Assembly (NCBI RefSeq): GCF_017353255.1
Contig: NZ_JAFMYU010000005.1
Span: forward strand, 303,118 to 367,117
Reading direction: 5' to 3'
Origin: Fibrella aquatilis
Lineage (GTDB): Bacteria > Bacteroidota > Bacteroidia > Cytophagales > Spirosomataceae
DNA: 64,000 nt
Numbering within the stretch: the first letter of the stretch is position 1; the number at the start of each line of letters is the position of its first letter. The notes under the pieces were generated by a model. It did no database searches, was not told the DNA's origin, and worked only from the letters and a program-made list of their open reading frames with translations. Shown here piece after piece: positions 46,994 to 55,860 of the stretch. The position numbers and the translations under genes were made by a program.

Positions 46994-48667
46994 CTAAAAC
47001 TCCAGCGAATACTGCACCGTGGCCGCGCCGTTTTTCATCGAAACGGGCATGATCAGCTCCTGTCGCCCGCCGCTCTGCCGCACCGAAACGGGGGCCTTCG
47101 GGTCGAACCGGACGTAGTAGCTGCGGTCATCCACGGCGTATAATCCTTTGCTGATCTCTTCCAGCGTCTTACCTCCCGCCAGTCGGCAATAGAGCTGACC
47201 CGTGGGGGCTGTGCCGCCCAGCGTCAGCGTACGAGAAAGGGACGTACCCGTGGGCCGGATCTGATCGCGGATGGTGGTGCCGTTCATGGTGTAGTCGATA
47301 GAGGGCGACCCGTCTTTATCGAGGCTATATCCTTTGTATTGCAGGACGTTTTCGCCCACGCTGTCGGGCCAGGCGGTGGCAGCGGTGGGTAATACGACCA
47401 GGGCGGTGCGGGGGGCAGGGTAAACGGTGGTGCCGTTGGGTTTCAGCAACTGGGGTTCGCCGCGTTCGTACCACATATCGGTGGCGTCGGCAAAATTGCC
47501 CTTCCAGGCCATCAGCAGGGCCATTTGGTCCAGATCTACGGCATAATGCAGTCCTGTCCGGCTTCCCACCGACATGGCGTGGGTTCGTTTGGTGATCTCG
47601 CCGGGCATCTGAATAAACGACCGGATCAGCGTGGGTTTGGCGTCGGGTTCGATGAGTACCTGCCCCACCGGCGCAAACTCAGGCAACGAGCCGTCGGCCT
47701 GCAACGCCTGTGGCCGGGTACCCGCCTGACTCACGTACAGCCCCAGACCGGGCCGGGGCCACGACCGCGAAAACAACACCTGCACCTCATGCGTACCGGC
47801 AGTCAGGGGCACTGTGCTGGTTTCGGGTGTACCCAGGTAGCGGCGGTCCATGGCTACCACCTGTTTTCCGTCAATCCAGAGGCCGCCAAACCCGCCCATA
47901 TGCATCTCGAACTGGTAGTCGCCAGCGGTGGGTACGTTTAGTTTTCCGTCATAAAAAATAGAGAAGTTACCCGGCTGTCCGTAGGCCACGTCGTAGCTGA
48001 TGCGGCTCACGGTGTCGGTTTTAACGAGCGTTTTACCCGCCATGCCCTCGCGGGTTTCAATGGCTTCTTTGTAGAGTTTATAGGCCAGTGGTCCGGCCCA
48101 ACTTGCCACGTTTCGGTTGGCCAAGGCCCGCACTCCCACATTTCGGATGGCCACTGACCCGTTTTTGGCCAGTAGCTGCACGGGCTTTGTAGCAGACTGC
48201 GCGGGCAAGGTTTCGCCTTCGCTGAGGATGATCCCGTTCTGGGTGTACTTCACCAGCATAGCCGGTTTTTTGCCCATGCCCGCCTGATAGCTGATCGCCG
48301 TCGTTTGCCAGAGGCCGGGCGCTTTGGTAGACCGGTTTTTGGTAAGGTCAAGGACGTAGCCGTTGGGTAGGGTAAGCAGCGTGGTGGCACCCGCCGTGGT
48401 CAACCAGTCGAACTGAAGCATGAAGTCGCCGGGTTGCGTAGTTAGGGGCAGGGGCTGACCGGCACTGCCCACCAGCAGGGTATTTCCGGTCTGTGTTTTC
48501 AGCGTGGTCTGATCAGCGTTTCCGGCTATGCTGCCTGCCCGTTGCCAGTTGGCGGGGGGCGTTAAACTGGCCAAATCGAGCCGGGGGAGATCATTTTGGG
48601 CGTTGGCAGTGGTTATCAGGCCAGACAGCCCCAGGCACAGGCTTCGGGCTAACAGGGTCACGTTCAT
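46994..48667 (-). CDS. PA14 and DUF1080-like domain secreted protein
   Basis: From the ATG at 48667 the product is 557 residues with a signal peptide (LLARSLCLGLSGLITTANA). The first 180 residues resemble the concanavalin-like fold of 3-keto-disaccharide hydrolases (FMLQFDWLTTAGATTLLTL). A PA14-type sugar-binding segment follows (residues 225-330, GDYQFEMHMGGFGGLWIDGK and GTHEVQVLFSRSWPRPG). The last 230 residues are beta-rich with no clear family. These domain types are typical of secreted glycan-handling proteins; no catalytic residues can be named. It is followed by csaA and then the azurin-fusion gene on the same strand. Confidence 0.75.
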   Translation of the reverse strand: MNVTLLARSLCLGLSGLITTANAQNDLPRLDLASLTPPANWQRAGSIAGNADQTTLKTQTGNTLLVGSAGQPLPLTTQPGDFMLQFDWLTTAGATTLLTLPNGYVLDLTKNRSTKAPGLWQTTAISYQAGMGKKPAMLVKYTQNGIILSEGETLPAQSATKPVQLLAKNGSVAIRNVGVRALANRNVASWAGPLAYKLYKEAIETREGMAGKTLVKTDTVSRISYDVAYGQPGNFSIFYDGKLNVPTAGDYQFEMHMGGFGGLWIDGKQVVAMDRRYLGTPETSTVPLTAGTHEVQVLFSRSWPRPGLGLYVSQAGTRPQALQADGSLPEFAPVGQVLIEPDAKPTLIRSFIQMPGEITKRTHAMSVGSRTGLHYAVDLDQMALLMAWKGNFADATDMWYERGEPQLLKPNGTTVYPAPRTALVVLPTAATAWPDSVGENVLQYKGYSLDKDGSPSIDYTMNGTTIRDQIRPTGTSLSRTLTLGGTAPTGQLYCRLAGGKTLEEISKGLYAVDDRSYYVRFDPKAPVSVRQSGGRQELIMPVSMKNGAATVQYSLEF

Positions 48668-48703
48668 AGTGAATAAGTAAAGCGGCTTTACGGTCATGCC
48701 AGT

Positions 48704-48711
48704 CGAACATA
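48704..48711 (-). promoter_or_regulatory. Putative -7 box variant TATGTTCG
   Basis: TATGTTCG lies 36 nt upstream of the PA14-protein start on the minus strand. It differs from TAnnTTTG at one position, the same variant as at 28477 and 58751. Confidence 0.35.
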
Positions 48712-48807
48712 GGCTGGTATCCTACCGGTCTTCACTAAAGCAAAAGCGCCCTTGTATTTCCTGCTACTATTTTAACTGGACCTAACACTACAAACCAGTA
48801 CGCTAAC

Positions 48808-48987
48808 TCATTCCTCCAGCTCTCTGGCTACTTCGCCTACTTCGTCAAGATCCAGGCCTACGGTTTCGGGCGCGGGGGTGGTTTCGGTGCCGTCGGGACC
48901 TGCGCCGGTGCTGCTCGTGCCGCCCAGGGTGTTGCTGTCGGGGAGGGCTTGTTCTGTTTCGGTTGAACTGGTTTGGTCGGGGTTCAT
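48808..48987 (-). CDS. Small acidic Thr/Ser-rich protein, hypothetical
   Basis: From the ATG at 48987 the product is 59 residues (MNPDQTSSTETEQALPDSNT and an acidic tail LDLDEVGEVARELEE). It is low-complexity and has no domain. Short, acidic hydrophilic proteins like this are frequent in Cytophagales but uncharacterised. It could be spurious; its own strand and clean start argue mildly for a real gene. Confidence 0.5.
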   Translation of the reverse strand: MNPDQTSSTETEQALPDSNTLGGTSSTGAGPDGTETTPAPETVGLDLDEVGEVARELEE

Positions 48988-49162
48988 AGTATGGTTGTGT
49001 TTGTAGGCTGATGACGGGTAAAAAGCCACCTCTTTCTGGTTAACTGCCTAACTTCGTGGCTACACAAATGGTTATGATGAAACGCGATTTATCCTGGTTA
49101 AGCCAGGCTAGCCAATGTTGAAACGGAATCAGCAACGTCAACTAACTCATTCTTTTATACCC

Positions 49163-50515
49163 ATGAAAAAAGCTCTCTTTCTGGCCCCGCTTGCCCTTGC
49201 GGCTCTTTCGTTGCAGGCGGCCCCCACGCCCGGTAAGCCCGGCAAAAAAGCACCGGCCACCCGGCCCATTATTGTTCCCGACCCCAACAATGGCGGCCTG
49301 AAACTGGCACCCGGTTTTTCGGCGCTGGTCTTTGCCGACAACCTAGGAAAAGCCCGTCACGCTGCCGTAGACCCCGTTACAGGCACGGTGTTCGTTCGAC
49401 TCGAGAAGCTGAAAGACGGCAATGGTACTGTGCAACTGCGCGACACTAATGGCGATGGCCGGGCCGAAGAAACCGTCACGTTTGGCAACTACGCCGGTAC
49501 GGGTGCCGCCGTGGTCAATGGCTACCTATATGCATCGTCCGACACGTCGGTGTACCGCTATCAACTCACCAACGGCAAAGTGCTGGCCGAAACCAAGCCT
49601 GAACCCATTGTGGTGGGTCTGACTCTGCAACGGCAGCACGCCAGCAAATCACTCACCGTCTCGCCCGACGGGCGGCTGTTTGTCAACTTTGGTGCGCCCT
49701 CCAATGCCTGTCAGGAAAAAGACCGGCAGCCCGGATCGAAGGGGCAAACGCCTTGCCCACTGCTGGAGAATTACGCCGGTATCTGGGTATTCGACGCCAA
49801 CAAGCCCAACCAACGCCAGAGTGATGGCAAACGCTACGCCACGGGTATCCGCAACGCCGTGGCCCTCGACTGGAACACAGCTACCAACACGCTCTACGCC
49901 CTGCAACATGGCCGTGACAACCTCAACAACTGGGGCGGTGCCTTCACCGACGAGGTCAGCGCCGAACTGCCTTCGGAAGAGTTTCTGATGGTGAAAGACG
50001 GTGCTGATTTTGGCTGGCCGTATTGCTACAACGACCATTATCAGAAGAAGAAACTGCTGGCCCCTGAATACGGCGGCGATGGCAAAAGAGAAGATCAGTG
50101 TGCAGGCAAAGACAAGCCTATTATGGCGTTTCCGGGCCACTGGGCACCCAACGACCTGCTGTTCTACACTGGAAACCAATTCCCGGCGCGTTACAAAAAT
50201 GGCGCGTTTGTGTGTTTCCACGGCTCGTGGAACCGTGCTCCGCTGAAACAGGGAGGCTACTTTGTGGCCTTCATTCCGTTTGGTAAAGACGGCCGTCCGT
50301 CGGGCAACTATGAGGTCTTTGCCGAGAACTTTGCGGGGGTAGCTGAGCAGGGTACGCCCGGCCAAAACAGCAACGCCGGCAAACTCGATCTGGCCAGCCC
50401 CGGCGACGCCAAGCACCGCCCTATGGGCCTGGCCCAAGGCCCCGACGGTTCGCTCTACATCACCGATTCGGTGAAGGGTACGGTCTGGCGTGTGATGGCT
50501 TCGGCAAAGAAGTAA
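49163..50515 (+). CDS. PQQ-type sorbosone/glucose dehydrogenase, secreted
   Basis: The protein is 450 residues from the ATG at 49163, with a signal peptide (MKKALFLAPLALAALSLQAA). It has the six-bladed soluble PQQ-dehydrogenase propeller: LKLAPGFSALVFADNLGKAR, the conserved GIRNAVALDWNTATNTLYAL, HGRDNLNNWGG, DFGWPYCYNDHY and the last blade LAQGPDGSLYITDSVKGTVW. The enzyme should oxidise a sugar aldehyde or sugar in the periplasm with PQQ as cofactor; PQQ synthesis genes are not in the window. Its neighbours on the other strand include the azurin-fusion protein, a plausible electron acceptor. The stop codon lies in the arm of a repeat. Confidence 0.9.
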   Translation: MKKALFLAPLALAALSLQAAPTPGKPGKKAPATRPIIVPDPNNGGLKLAPGFSALVFADNLGKARHAAVDPVTGTVFVRLEKLKDGNGTVQLRDTNGDGRAEETVTFGNYAGTGAAVVNGYLYASSDTSVYRYQLTNGKVLAETKPEPIVVGLTLQRQHASKSLTVSPDGRLFVNFGAPSNACQEKDRQPGSKGQTPCPLLENYAGIWVFDANKPNQRQSDGKRYATGIRNAVALDWNTATNTLYALQHGRDNLNNWGGAFTDEVSAELPSEEFLMVKDGADFGWPYCYNDHYQKKKLLAPEYGGDGKREDQCAGKDKPIMAFPGHWAPNDLLFYTGNQFPARYKNGAFVCFHGSWNRAPLKQGGYFVAFIPFGKDGRPSGNYEVFAENFAGVAEQGTPGQNSNAGKLDLASPGDAKHRPMGLAQGPDGSLYITDSVKGTVWRVMASAKK

Positions 50516-50635
50516 GAGACGAGAGGTAAGAAGCAAGAGACAAGATAAAAGATAGACTAGCTGATGAGCACCTATCTTTTATCTTGTCTCTTGCTTCTTA
50601 CCTCTCGTCTCTTACCTCTCGTCTCTTACCTCTAT
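50513..50635. repeat. Heptamer hairpin starting in a stop codon
   Basis: Arms 50513-50555 and 50572-50614 are perfectly complementary (43 bp) around a 16-nt loop. The left arm begins with the TAA stop of the dehydrogenase. Heptamers include aagagac and gagaggt. After the right arm the heptamer pattern continues to about 50635. Confidence 0.9.
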
Positions 50636-50642
50636 TCCAACG

Positions 50643-50678
50643 AAAAAGCCCCGGCCAATACTGGTCGGGGCTTTTTTT
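50643..50678. terminator. Rho-independent terminator between convergent genes
   Basis: Arms with aaaaagccccgg and ggggcttttttt enclose a short loop. T-runs occur in both directions, and the genes at 49163 and 50766 converge here. Confidence 0.75.
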
Positions 50679-50765
50679 GTGGTTGGTATAGGTTAAACGA
50701 CCCTAGGCCGCTTTTAGTTTGCGACTTGAAAAATAGTGGTGTAATTTTTCAAAATAGATTCAATT

Positions 50766-51395
50766 TCATGACAAAGTACCACGGCTAAATCCAATCGTGG
50801 CAAAAAGAGGGTCAGATTGTCGTCGGTTAGGGCTGCGGTCTTCAGTGTGGATGTCTGTAAAGAGGCCTGTTTCCTGGTAATACGTTTCTACTAATTGCGC
50901 GTGCCCGGCATCATCGAGTGCCTGCCAGACGGCCACGGCTTTGGTAGGAAACATGCGGTTGGAGAATACCGTGATAAACGGCGCACCCGGTTTTAGCACC
51001 CGCGCCACCTCCCGAAACACCGCTACTGGATTGGTCAGGTACTGCACCGACACCGTCACCACACACCCACCAAATTCACCATCGGCGTAGGGGAGGATGG
51101 GGTTCTGATTCAGGTTTTGCACCGTATAATCCGTCAGTTGCGGGTTCTTTTTCAGTTCTACCGCGTTCATGCCCAGCCCTGCTACCCGCTCATAGGTCAC
51201 GTCGGTCGGCAGGTGCGACCGCCAGCTGCTCATCAGGTCCAGAATGGCACCGTCTTTGGGCAGTTTCTCGCGGAAAAGGGCCGTCGTTGCCGCAATGGCC
51301 GGTTCGTCTATGTGCACCACCAGCCGGGGCGACTGGTAAAATTCACCATCGTCGGTTTCGTCGTACCGACGGAAATAAGTTTCGTTGAATGTCAT
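50766..51395 (-). CDS. SAM-dependent methyltransferase, class I-like
   Basis: From the ATG at 51395 the protein is 209 residues. The SAM-binding region reads GAILDLMSSWRSHLP, where the usual Gly-rich motif I is replaced by Ser and Trp. The later motifs YADGEFGGCVVTVSVQYLTN and REVARVLKPGAPFITVFSNR are typical of type 11 methyltransferases. The DLMSSWRSHLP form is known from a subgroup of plant and cyanobacterial homologues. Substrate unknown. The N-terminal end MTFNETYFRRYDETDDGEFY is a common lid of this subgroup. Confidence 0.85.
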   Translation of the reverse strand: MTFNETYFRRYDETDDGEFYQSPRLVVHIDEPAIAATTALFREKLPKDGAILDLMSSWRSHLPTDVTYERVAGLGMNAVELKKNPQLTDYTVQNLNQNPILPYADGEFGGCVVTVSVQYLTNPVAVFREVARVLKPGAPFITVFSNRMFPTKAVAVWQALDDAGHAQLVETYYQETGLFTDIHTEDRSPNRRQSDPLFATIGFSRGTLS

Positions 51396-51608
51396 GTGCC
51401 TATAACCGTTTCTAAGAACCAACAGGCTACGTGAAAACAAAAAAGCGGATTAATCGGGCCATATGGCCTTCGCATAAGCCTCAATAGTACCCACGGGCTT
51501 CACACAGGCACATACAAGGTGCTGCTTCGCGTGGGTGGCTCACGCTGACTTCATTGACAGTAAATTAGCTGCCGACACTTCTTAGACGAAACGAACCGAC
51601 CCTACTCA

Positions 51609-53669
51609 ATGACTTTTTCCCGATTTCGCCTAGCCTTGCCCGGGCTGTTATTGGTAGCCCTGTTTGGTTCTGCTCAGGCGCAGGTGATGCCCCAGCCGGT
51701 TTATATGCAACGGGGGCAACAGCGTATTGCCCTAAGTCAGCTCAGCATCAGGCTGCCTGCCAGCATGCCCGCCCGCCAGCAATGGATAGCCCGGATGCTG
51801 CTGACTTACTGGCAGGAGCAAACCGGCGTTCCGGTGCCGGTGAAGCCCACGGGCAACGTCACGTTTCAGGTAACCGGCACTGGTGGCGACCTGCCCAAAC
51901 CAGGCGAAACCGCCGGGCCAACCAGCCGCGAAGCCTACCACCTGCGTATCACACGCAACGGCGTGGCGATCACGGCCAACTCGGCGGCGGGCCTGTTCCA
52001 CGCCGTGCAAACGCTCCGGCAACTGGTCAGCGGGCGGGGTGCGAATGCTTTTTTGCCCGAAGTGAGCATAGACGACTGGCCCGCCATGCCCTACCGGGGC
52101 TTCATGTGGGACTGTTCGCATGGCGGGCGGCCCAGCGTGGCGGGTATCACGCGCATGATTGACCAGTTGGCCCGCTACAAAGCCAACCAGTTCTACCTCT
52201 ACAGCGAAAGTAACCTGGCTATCGACGGGCACCCGCTGATTGGTGAGGGCATGAACTTCGCCAAATCGGACATTGACCAGATCATTACTTACGCCCATGA
52301 GCGGTTTGTCGAGGTGGTGCCGCATGTCAACCTATATGGTCACAACCACGCCCTGCTGCGCACCGAAACTTACGCTAACCTGGGCATGACCCCCCACGGG
52401 CAGTCGCTCGACCCTACAAACCCGCAGGCGAAGGTGCTGGTGGCCGATATCGTCAGACAGGTGGCCGACTGGTTTCCCAGCCCGTTTGTGCATGTTGGTT
52501 TCGATGAGGTTTGGGAAGTGAAACAGATGGCCGAACTGGCACCCGCCCGCAAAATAGACCCCGCCGCCTACTACCTCGACCACCTCACCTACGTAAACGA
52601 CCTGCTACGCAAACGGGGAAAAACGGTCTTGTTCTGGCACGACATTGTCGATCATTACCCTGCGTTGCTCGACCGTTTTCCGAAAGAAACGGTGCCCGTT
52701 GCCTGGGAATATGAAACCGACACCGCCCGCATTAGCCACTGGCTTAATCCGCTGGTAGCCAGTCATAAAACGCACTTTATTCAAACGGGCATCGACAATG
52801 AGCGCGACGTATACCCCACCAAAACCAGCTTCGATAACATCGACGCGCTGGTGTCGGCAGGGCGGCGGTCGGGGGCGGCGGGCTATATCGGGTCGCTCTG
52901 GAACGATGCCGTGCAGACCCTGCCGCAGCCCGCCTACCCCGCCATGATCTACGGCGTGGTGTCGGCCTGGCAGGATCACCAGCCCGATCAGGCGGCGTTC
53001 AGGAAGACCCTGGGTCAGCACATGTACCCGGCCGATTCGGTCAGTAGTCGCCGCCTCAGTCAGGCGCTCGATCACCTCGAACTGGCCCAGCTTAAGCTAA
53101 CGGCAGTACCGGCTTTTAACGAAGGCACGCTGACCAATGCCTACGTCAACCCATTTGGGCAACCGTTTCTGGGCAGTATACTACCTAGCCTGGGCCTGTT
53201 TCGGGCATCGCGTCTGGAGGCCGAAACCGCACTGGCTACCCTGATTCCTTTGCAGCAAGACCAGCCCGACAACCTGTACGTGCAGTCGCTGGTGGTGTCG
53301 GCGCGGTTGCTCGACGTGGTGAACCGGCGGTTTATCAACGCCATTCAGCTCAACGAGAAGTGGGAACAACTGCGGCAAAATCCGAAGCTGGAAATCGGCA
53401 ACTGGCTCCTGTTTTTCGACGCGGGCTACGCTTCCAACGGCCGCACGTCTGAACTGATCGACGCCTGGGGCGAACTGGAATCGCCGTATGCCCATGTGTA
53501 TCAAGCCGATTACACGAACTTCCGGCTGCAAACCGTGCTTAACCGGTTTCGGTACGAACAACTGTTCTGGCGGCAGATTCAGTTGCAGATGCTGGAGTTC
53601 TACCAGCGCGGCTTCAACCCCGATAAACCCATGCCTACCCTGTCGGCATACCTGGGCGGGGCGAAATAA
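51609..53669 (+). CDS. GH20 family beta-N-acetylhexosaminidase-like enzyme
   Basis: This 686-residue secreted glycosidase has a signal peptide (LPGLLLVALFGSAQAQ). An N-terminal GH20b alpha/beta domain ends near AGLFHAVQTLRQLVSGRG. The catalytic (beta/alpha)8 domain follows. The Asp-Glu pair lies in HVGFDEVWE (Asp299, Glu300), with SIDDWPAMPYRGFMWDCSHGG at its start. GH20 enzymes release N-acetylglucosamine or related sugars with substrate-assisted catalysis. The next gene is another glycosidase, so the two may act on one glycan. Confidence 0.9.
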   Translation: MTFSRFRLALPGLLLVALFGSAQAQVMPQPVYMQRGQQRIALSQLSIRLPASMPARQQWIARMLLTYWQEQTGVPVPVKPTGNVTFQVTGTGGDLPKPGETAGPTSREAYHLRITRNGVAITANSAAGLFHAVQTLRQLVSGRGANAFLPEVSIDDWPAMPYRGFMWDCSHGGRPSVAGITRMIDQLARYKANQFYLYSESNLAIDGHPLIGEGMNFAKSDIDQIITYAHERFVEVVPHVNLYGHNHALLRTETYANLGMTPHGQSLDPTNPQAKVLVADIVRQVADWFPSPFVHVGFDEVWEVKQMAELAPARKIDPAAYYLDHLTYVNDLLRKRGKTVLFWHDIVDHYPALLDRFPKETVPVAWEYETDTARISHWLNPLVASHKTHFIQTGIDNERDVYPTKTSFDNIDALVSAGRRSGAAGYIGSLWNDAVQTLPQPAYPAMIYGVVSAWQDHQPDQAAFRKTLGQHMYPADSVSSRRLSQALDHLELAQLKLTAVPAFNEGTLTNAYVNPFGQPFLGSILPSLGLFRASRLEAETALATLIPLQQDQPDNLYVQSLVVSARLLDVVNRRFINAIQLNEKWEQLRQNPKLEIGNWLLFFDAGYASNGRTSELIDAWGELESPYAHVYQADYTNFRLQTVLNRFRYEQLFWRQIQLQMLEFYQRGFNPDKPMPTLSAYLGGAK

Positions 53670-53711
53670 TGCGCGTATCTAGGTGCTAAATTTTGTTTTT
53701 ATACTAACCGA

Positions 53712-55370
53712 TTGCTGCTGATGATTTGCGTAAGGATTTGTCTTTGTGGTCTGGTAATCTGCTTGTTCGTTCAATTTATTACCCGTGCGCAACCCAACCG
53801 GGAGGGTGGGGGTAACCCGATTGTCATTCCGCTGGAGCCGGGCGAAAAGTGGTGGGGTGGGGTAGTATCGGAAGGCGAGAAAGCCCCCTTTGGCGACATG
53901 CCGTATTCGGTAAACCTCTATGGCGACAATAAAAGCAATCAGGCTCAGCCGCTGCTGCTCTCGAACCACGGGCGCTATGTCTGGAGTGAGCAGCCATTTG
54001 CTTTTGCGGTGGCGGGAAAAACGCTGACGATCTCACAACCCCACGGCAAAATTGAGCAGGGTCAGGCGGGCAAAACCCTCCGCGAAGCCTACCAGTTTGT
54101 GGCCCATCGCTTCTTTCCCGCCGATGGCAAACTGCCTGACACCCTGCTATTTACCAAGCCGCAATGGAACACCTGGATCGAACTGACCTACAACCAGAAT
54201 CAGACCGACGTGCTGCGTTATGCCAAAGGAGTTCTGGACCACGGGTTTTCGGCCGGGGTGCTCATGATCGACGACACGTGGCAGGATAACTACGGCAACT
54301 GGCACTTTCATTCGGGCCGTTTTCCCGATCCCAAAGCCATGACCAACCAGCTTCACCAAATGGGTTTCAAGGTCATGCTCTGGATTTGTCCGTTTGTCAG
54401 CGCCGACTCGCCCGCCTACCGCGAACTGCGCAAAAAGAAGGCCCTGCTGCTGGAAAACCCCGATCAGGCGGCAAAAACCTGGGCCACGGCCAACACCCAA
54501 CCGGCCCTGATTCGGTGGTGGAACGGTGCCAGCGCCGTGCTCGATTTCACCAACCCCACGGCCGTAGACTGGTTTAACGCCCAGCTTAAAACCCTGCACG
54601 ATACCTATGGCATCGATGGCTTCAAATTCGACGCGGGCGACGCGCCGTTCTACCCGGCCAACACCATTGCCTACAAGCCGGTGCTGCCCAACCAGCAGAC
54701 CGAACTCTTCGGGCAGTTTGGCCTGACTTACCCGCTGAACGAGTACCGCGCCATGTGGAAAATGGCCGGCAAACCCCTGGCGCAACGCCTGGGCGACAAA
54801 GGCCACACTTGGGAAGAGCTACGTCGGCTGATGCCGCAGGTAGCCGCTCAGGGGATGATGGGCTACGCCTTTACCTGCCCTGACATGATCGGCGGCGGCG
54901 ATTACGTATCGTTTCTCGACCGGAGTAACTTTGATCAGGATCTGGTGGTGCGGTCGGCGCAGTGCCACGCGCTGATGCCCATGATGCAGTTTTCGGTGGC
55001 CCCCTGGCGCATTCTGGACAAAGAACACCTGGCCGCCGTGCAAGAGACCGTGGCGTTGCGGCAGCGCATGACCCCCCGCATTATGGCGGCGGTACGGCAG
55101 TCGGCCAACACCGGCGAACCCACCATGCGGCACATGGAATACGAATTTCCCAACCAGGGTTTCGCCAGCGTGACAGATCAGTTTATGATTGGCTCAACGC
55201 TGCTGGTAGCGCCCGTCACCGAGAAAGGCAGCAAAAGCCGGATAGTACAACTGCCCAAAGGAACCTGGAAAGCCGACGACGGCACCACCATCACTGGCCC
55301 CACCAAAATCACCATAACGACCCCCATAAACCGCCTTCCCTATTTCGACCTGATGAAGCCGACAAATTGA
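53712..55370 (+). CDS. GH31 family alpha-glycosidase, secreted
   Basis: This 552-residue enzyme has a signal-like N-terminus (ICLCGLVICLFVQFITRAQ). The (beta/alpha)8 domain includes GFSAGVLMIDDTWQDNYGNW, LDFTNPTAVDWFNAQLKTL and GIDGFKFDAGDAPF, where Asp307 is the likely nucleophile. CPDMIGGGDYVSFL follows about 85 residues later, with Asp391 in the place expected for a catalytic acid. It is shorter than most GH31 alpha-glucosidases and lacks the usual large C-terminal beta domains. It lies 42 nt after the GH20 gene on the same strand. Exact sugar unknown. Confidence 0.88.
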   Translation: MLLMICVRICLCGLVICLFVQFITRAQPNREGGGNPIVIPLEPGEKWWGGVVSEGEKAPFGDMPYSVNLYGDNKSNQAQPLLLSNHGRYVWSEQPFAFAVAGKTLTISQPHGKIEQGQAGKTLREAYQFVAHRFFPADGKLPDTLLFTKPQWNTWIELTYNQNQTDVLRYAKGVLDHGFSAGVLMIDDTWQDNYGNWHFHSGRFPDPKAMTNQLHQMGFKVMLWICPFVSADSPAYRELRKKKALLLENPDQAAKTWATANTQPALIRWWNGASAVLDFTNPTAVDWFNAQLKTLHDTYGIDGFKFDAGDAPFYPANTIAYKPVLPNQQTELFGQFGLTYPLNEYRAMWKMAGKPLAQRLGDKGHTWEELRRLMPQVAAQGMMGYAFTCPDMIGGGDYVSFLDRSNFDQDLVVRSAQCHALMPMMQFSVAPWRILDKEHLAAVQETVALRQRMTPRIMAAVRQSANTGEPTMRHMEYEFPNQGFASVTDQFMIGSTLLVAPVTEKGSKSRIVQLPKGTWKADDGTTITGPTKITITTPINRLPYFDLMKPTN

Positions 55371-55377
55371 GGGAAGA

Positions 55378-55764
55378 TCAACCAGTAGTATGGCCTGAGA
55401 GTTGAACGACATCATAACCTAATGAGACGAAATAGTCGAAAACAGCAGCGTCCTGAACAGGCGTTGCAGATCCATAACGGCCTGACTTATTGTTGATATA
55501 CACTTTGCCATCATCGCCAAACCAGAGTTCGCCTCCTTGAAGTGCAGGCTCTCCACCTGTTATGTTTGTGTGACAAACAATCCCCCTCGCAAGCGCATTG
55601 TTGGGTGTTGCTTCTAGTATCAGTTTGAGACCGTATCGGTCAATAACCCACAGGTAGCGGCCCACACTGCGCTCATACTTTATTTCATCAACAGGTGTGA
55701 CAATTGTTTCTGATGGTTTTCCGCCGTCAGTAGCATCAAAAATAAAATCGTCAAAAAGGGCCAT
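55378..55764 (-). CDS. Hypothetical protein, probably the 3' part of a gene split by a stop codon
   Basis: The frame from the ATG at 55764 gives 128 residues. The reading frame continues upstream without a gap to an ATG at 55860, interrupted only by a single TAA at 55801-55803. Read through, it would be a 160-residue protein (PGEMALFDDFIFDATDGGK joins the upstream part naturally). The C-terminal part reads ELWFGDDGKVYINNKSGRYG, which resembles the end of some toxin- or immunity-like proteins; this is a weak impression. Composition is AT-richer than the surrounding genes. It converges on the GH31 gene. Confidence 0.6.
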   Translation of the reverse strand: MALFDDFIFDATDGGKPSETIVTPVDEIKYERSVGRYLWVIDRYGLKLILEATPNNALARGIVCHTNITGGEPALQGGELWFGDDGKVYINNKSGRYGSATPVQDAAVFDYFVSLGYDVVQLSGHTTG

Positions 55765-55800
55765 TTCACCTGGCGATGGCTTGCGTAATGGGTCTCGGCG

Positions 55801-55860
55801 TTAGAAGGGTTTTACTTCAGGTCCAAGTCGATTGATCTGGTCTGGGGTTGGAGCAGCCAT
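55801..55860 (-). pseudogene. N-terminal fragment of the split gene, ending at an in-frame TAA
   Basis: Nineteen codons from the ATG at 55860 (MAAPTPDQINRLGPEVKPF) end at TAA. The ATG overlaps the stop of the gene at 55860-56420 by one base (TAATG), which supports it as the true start. The frame is the same as that of the 128-residue part downstream. A premature stop, a sequencing error or re-initiation at 55764 would each explain it. Confidence 0.5.
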
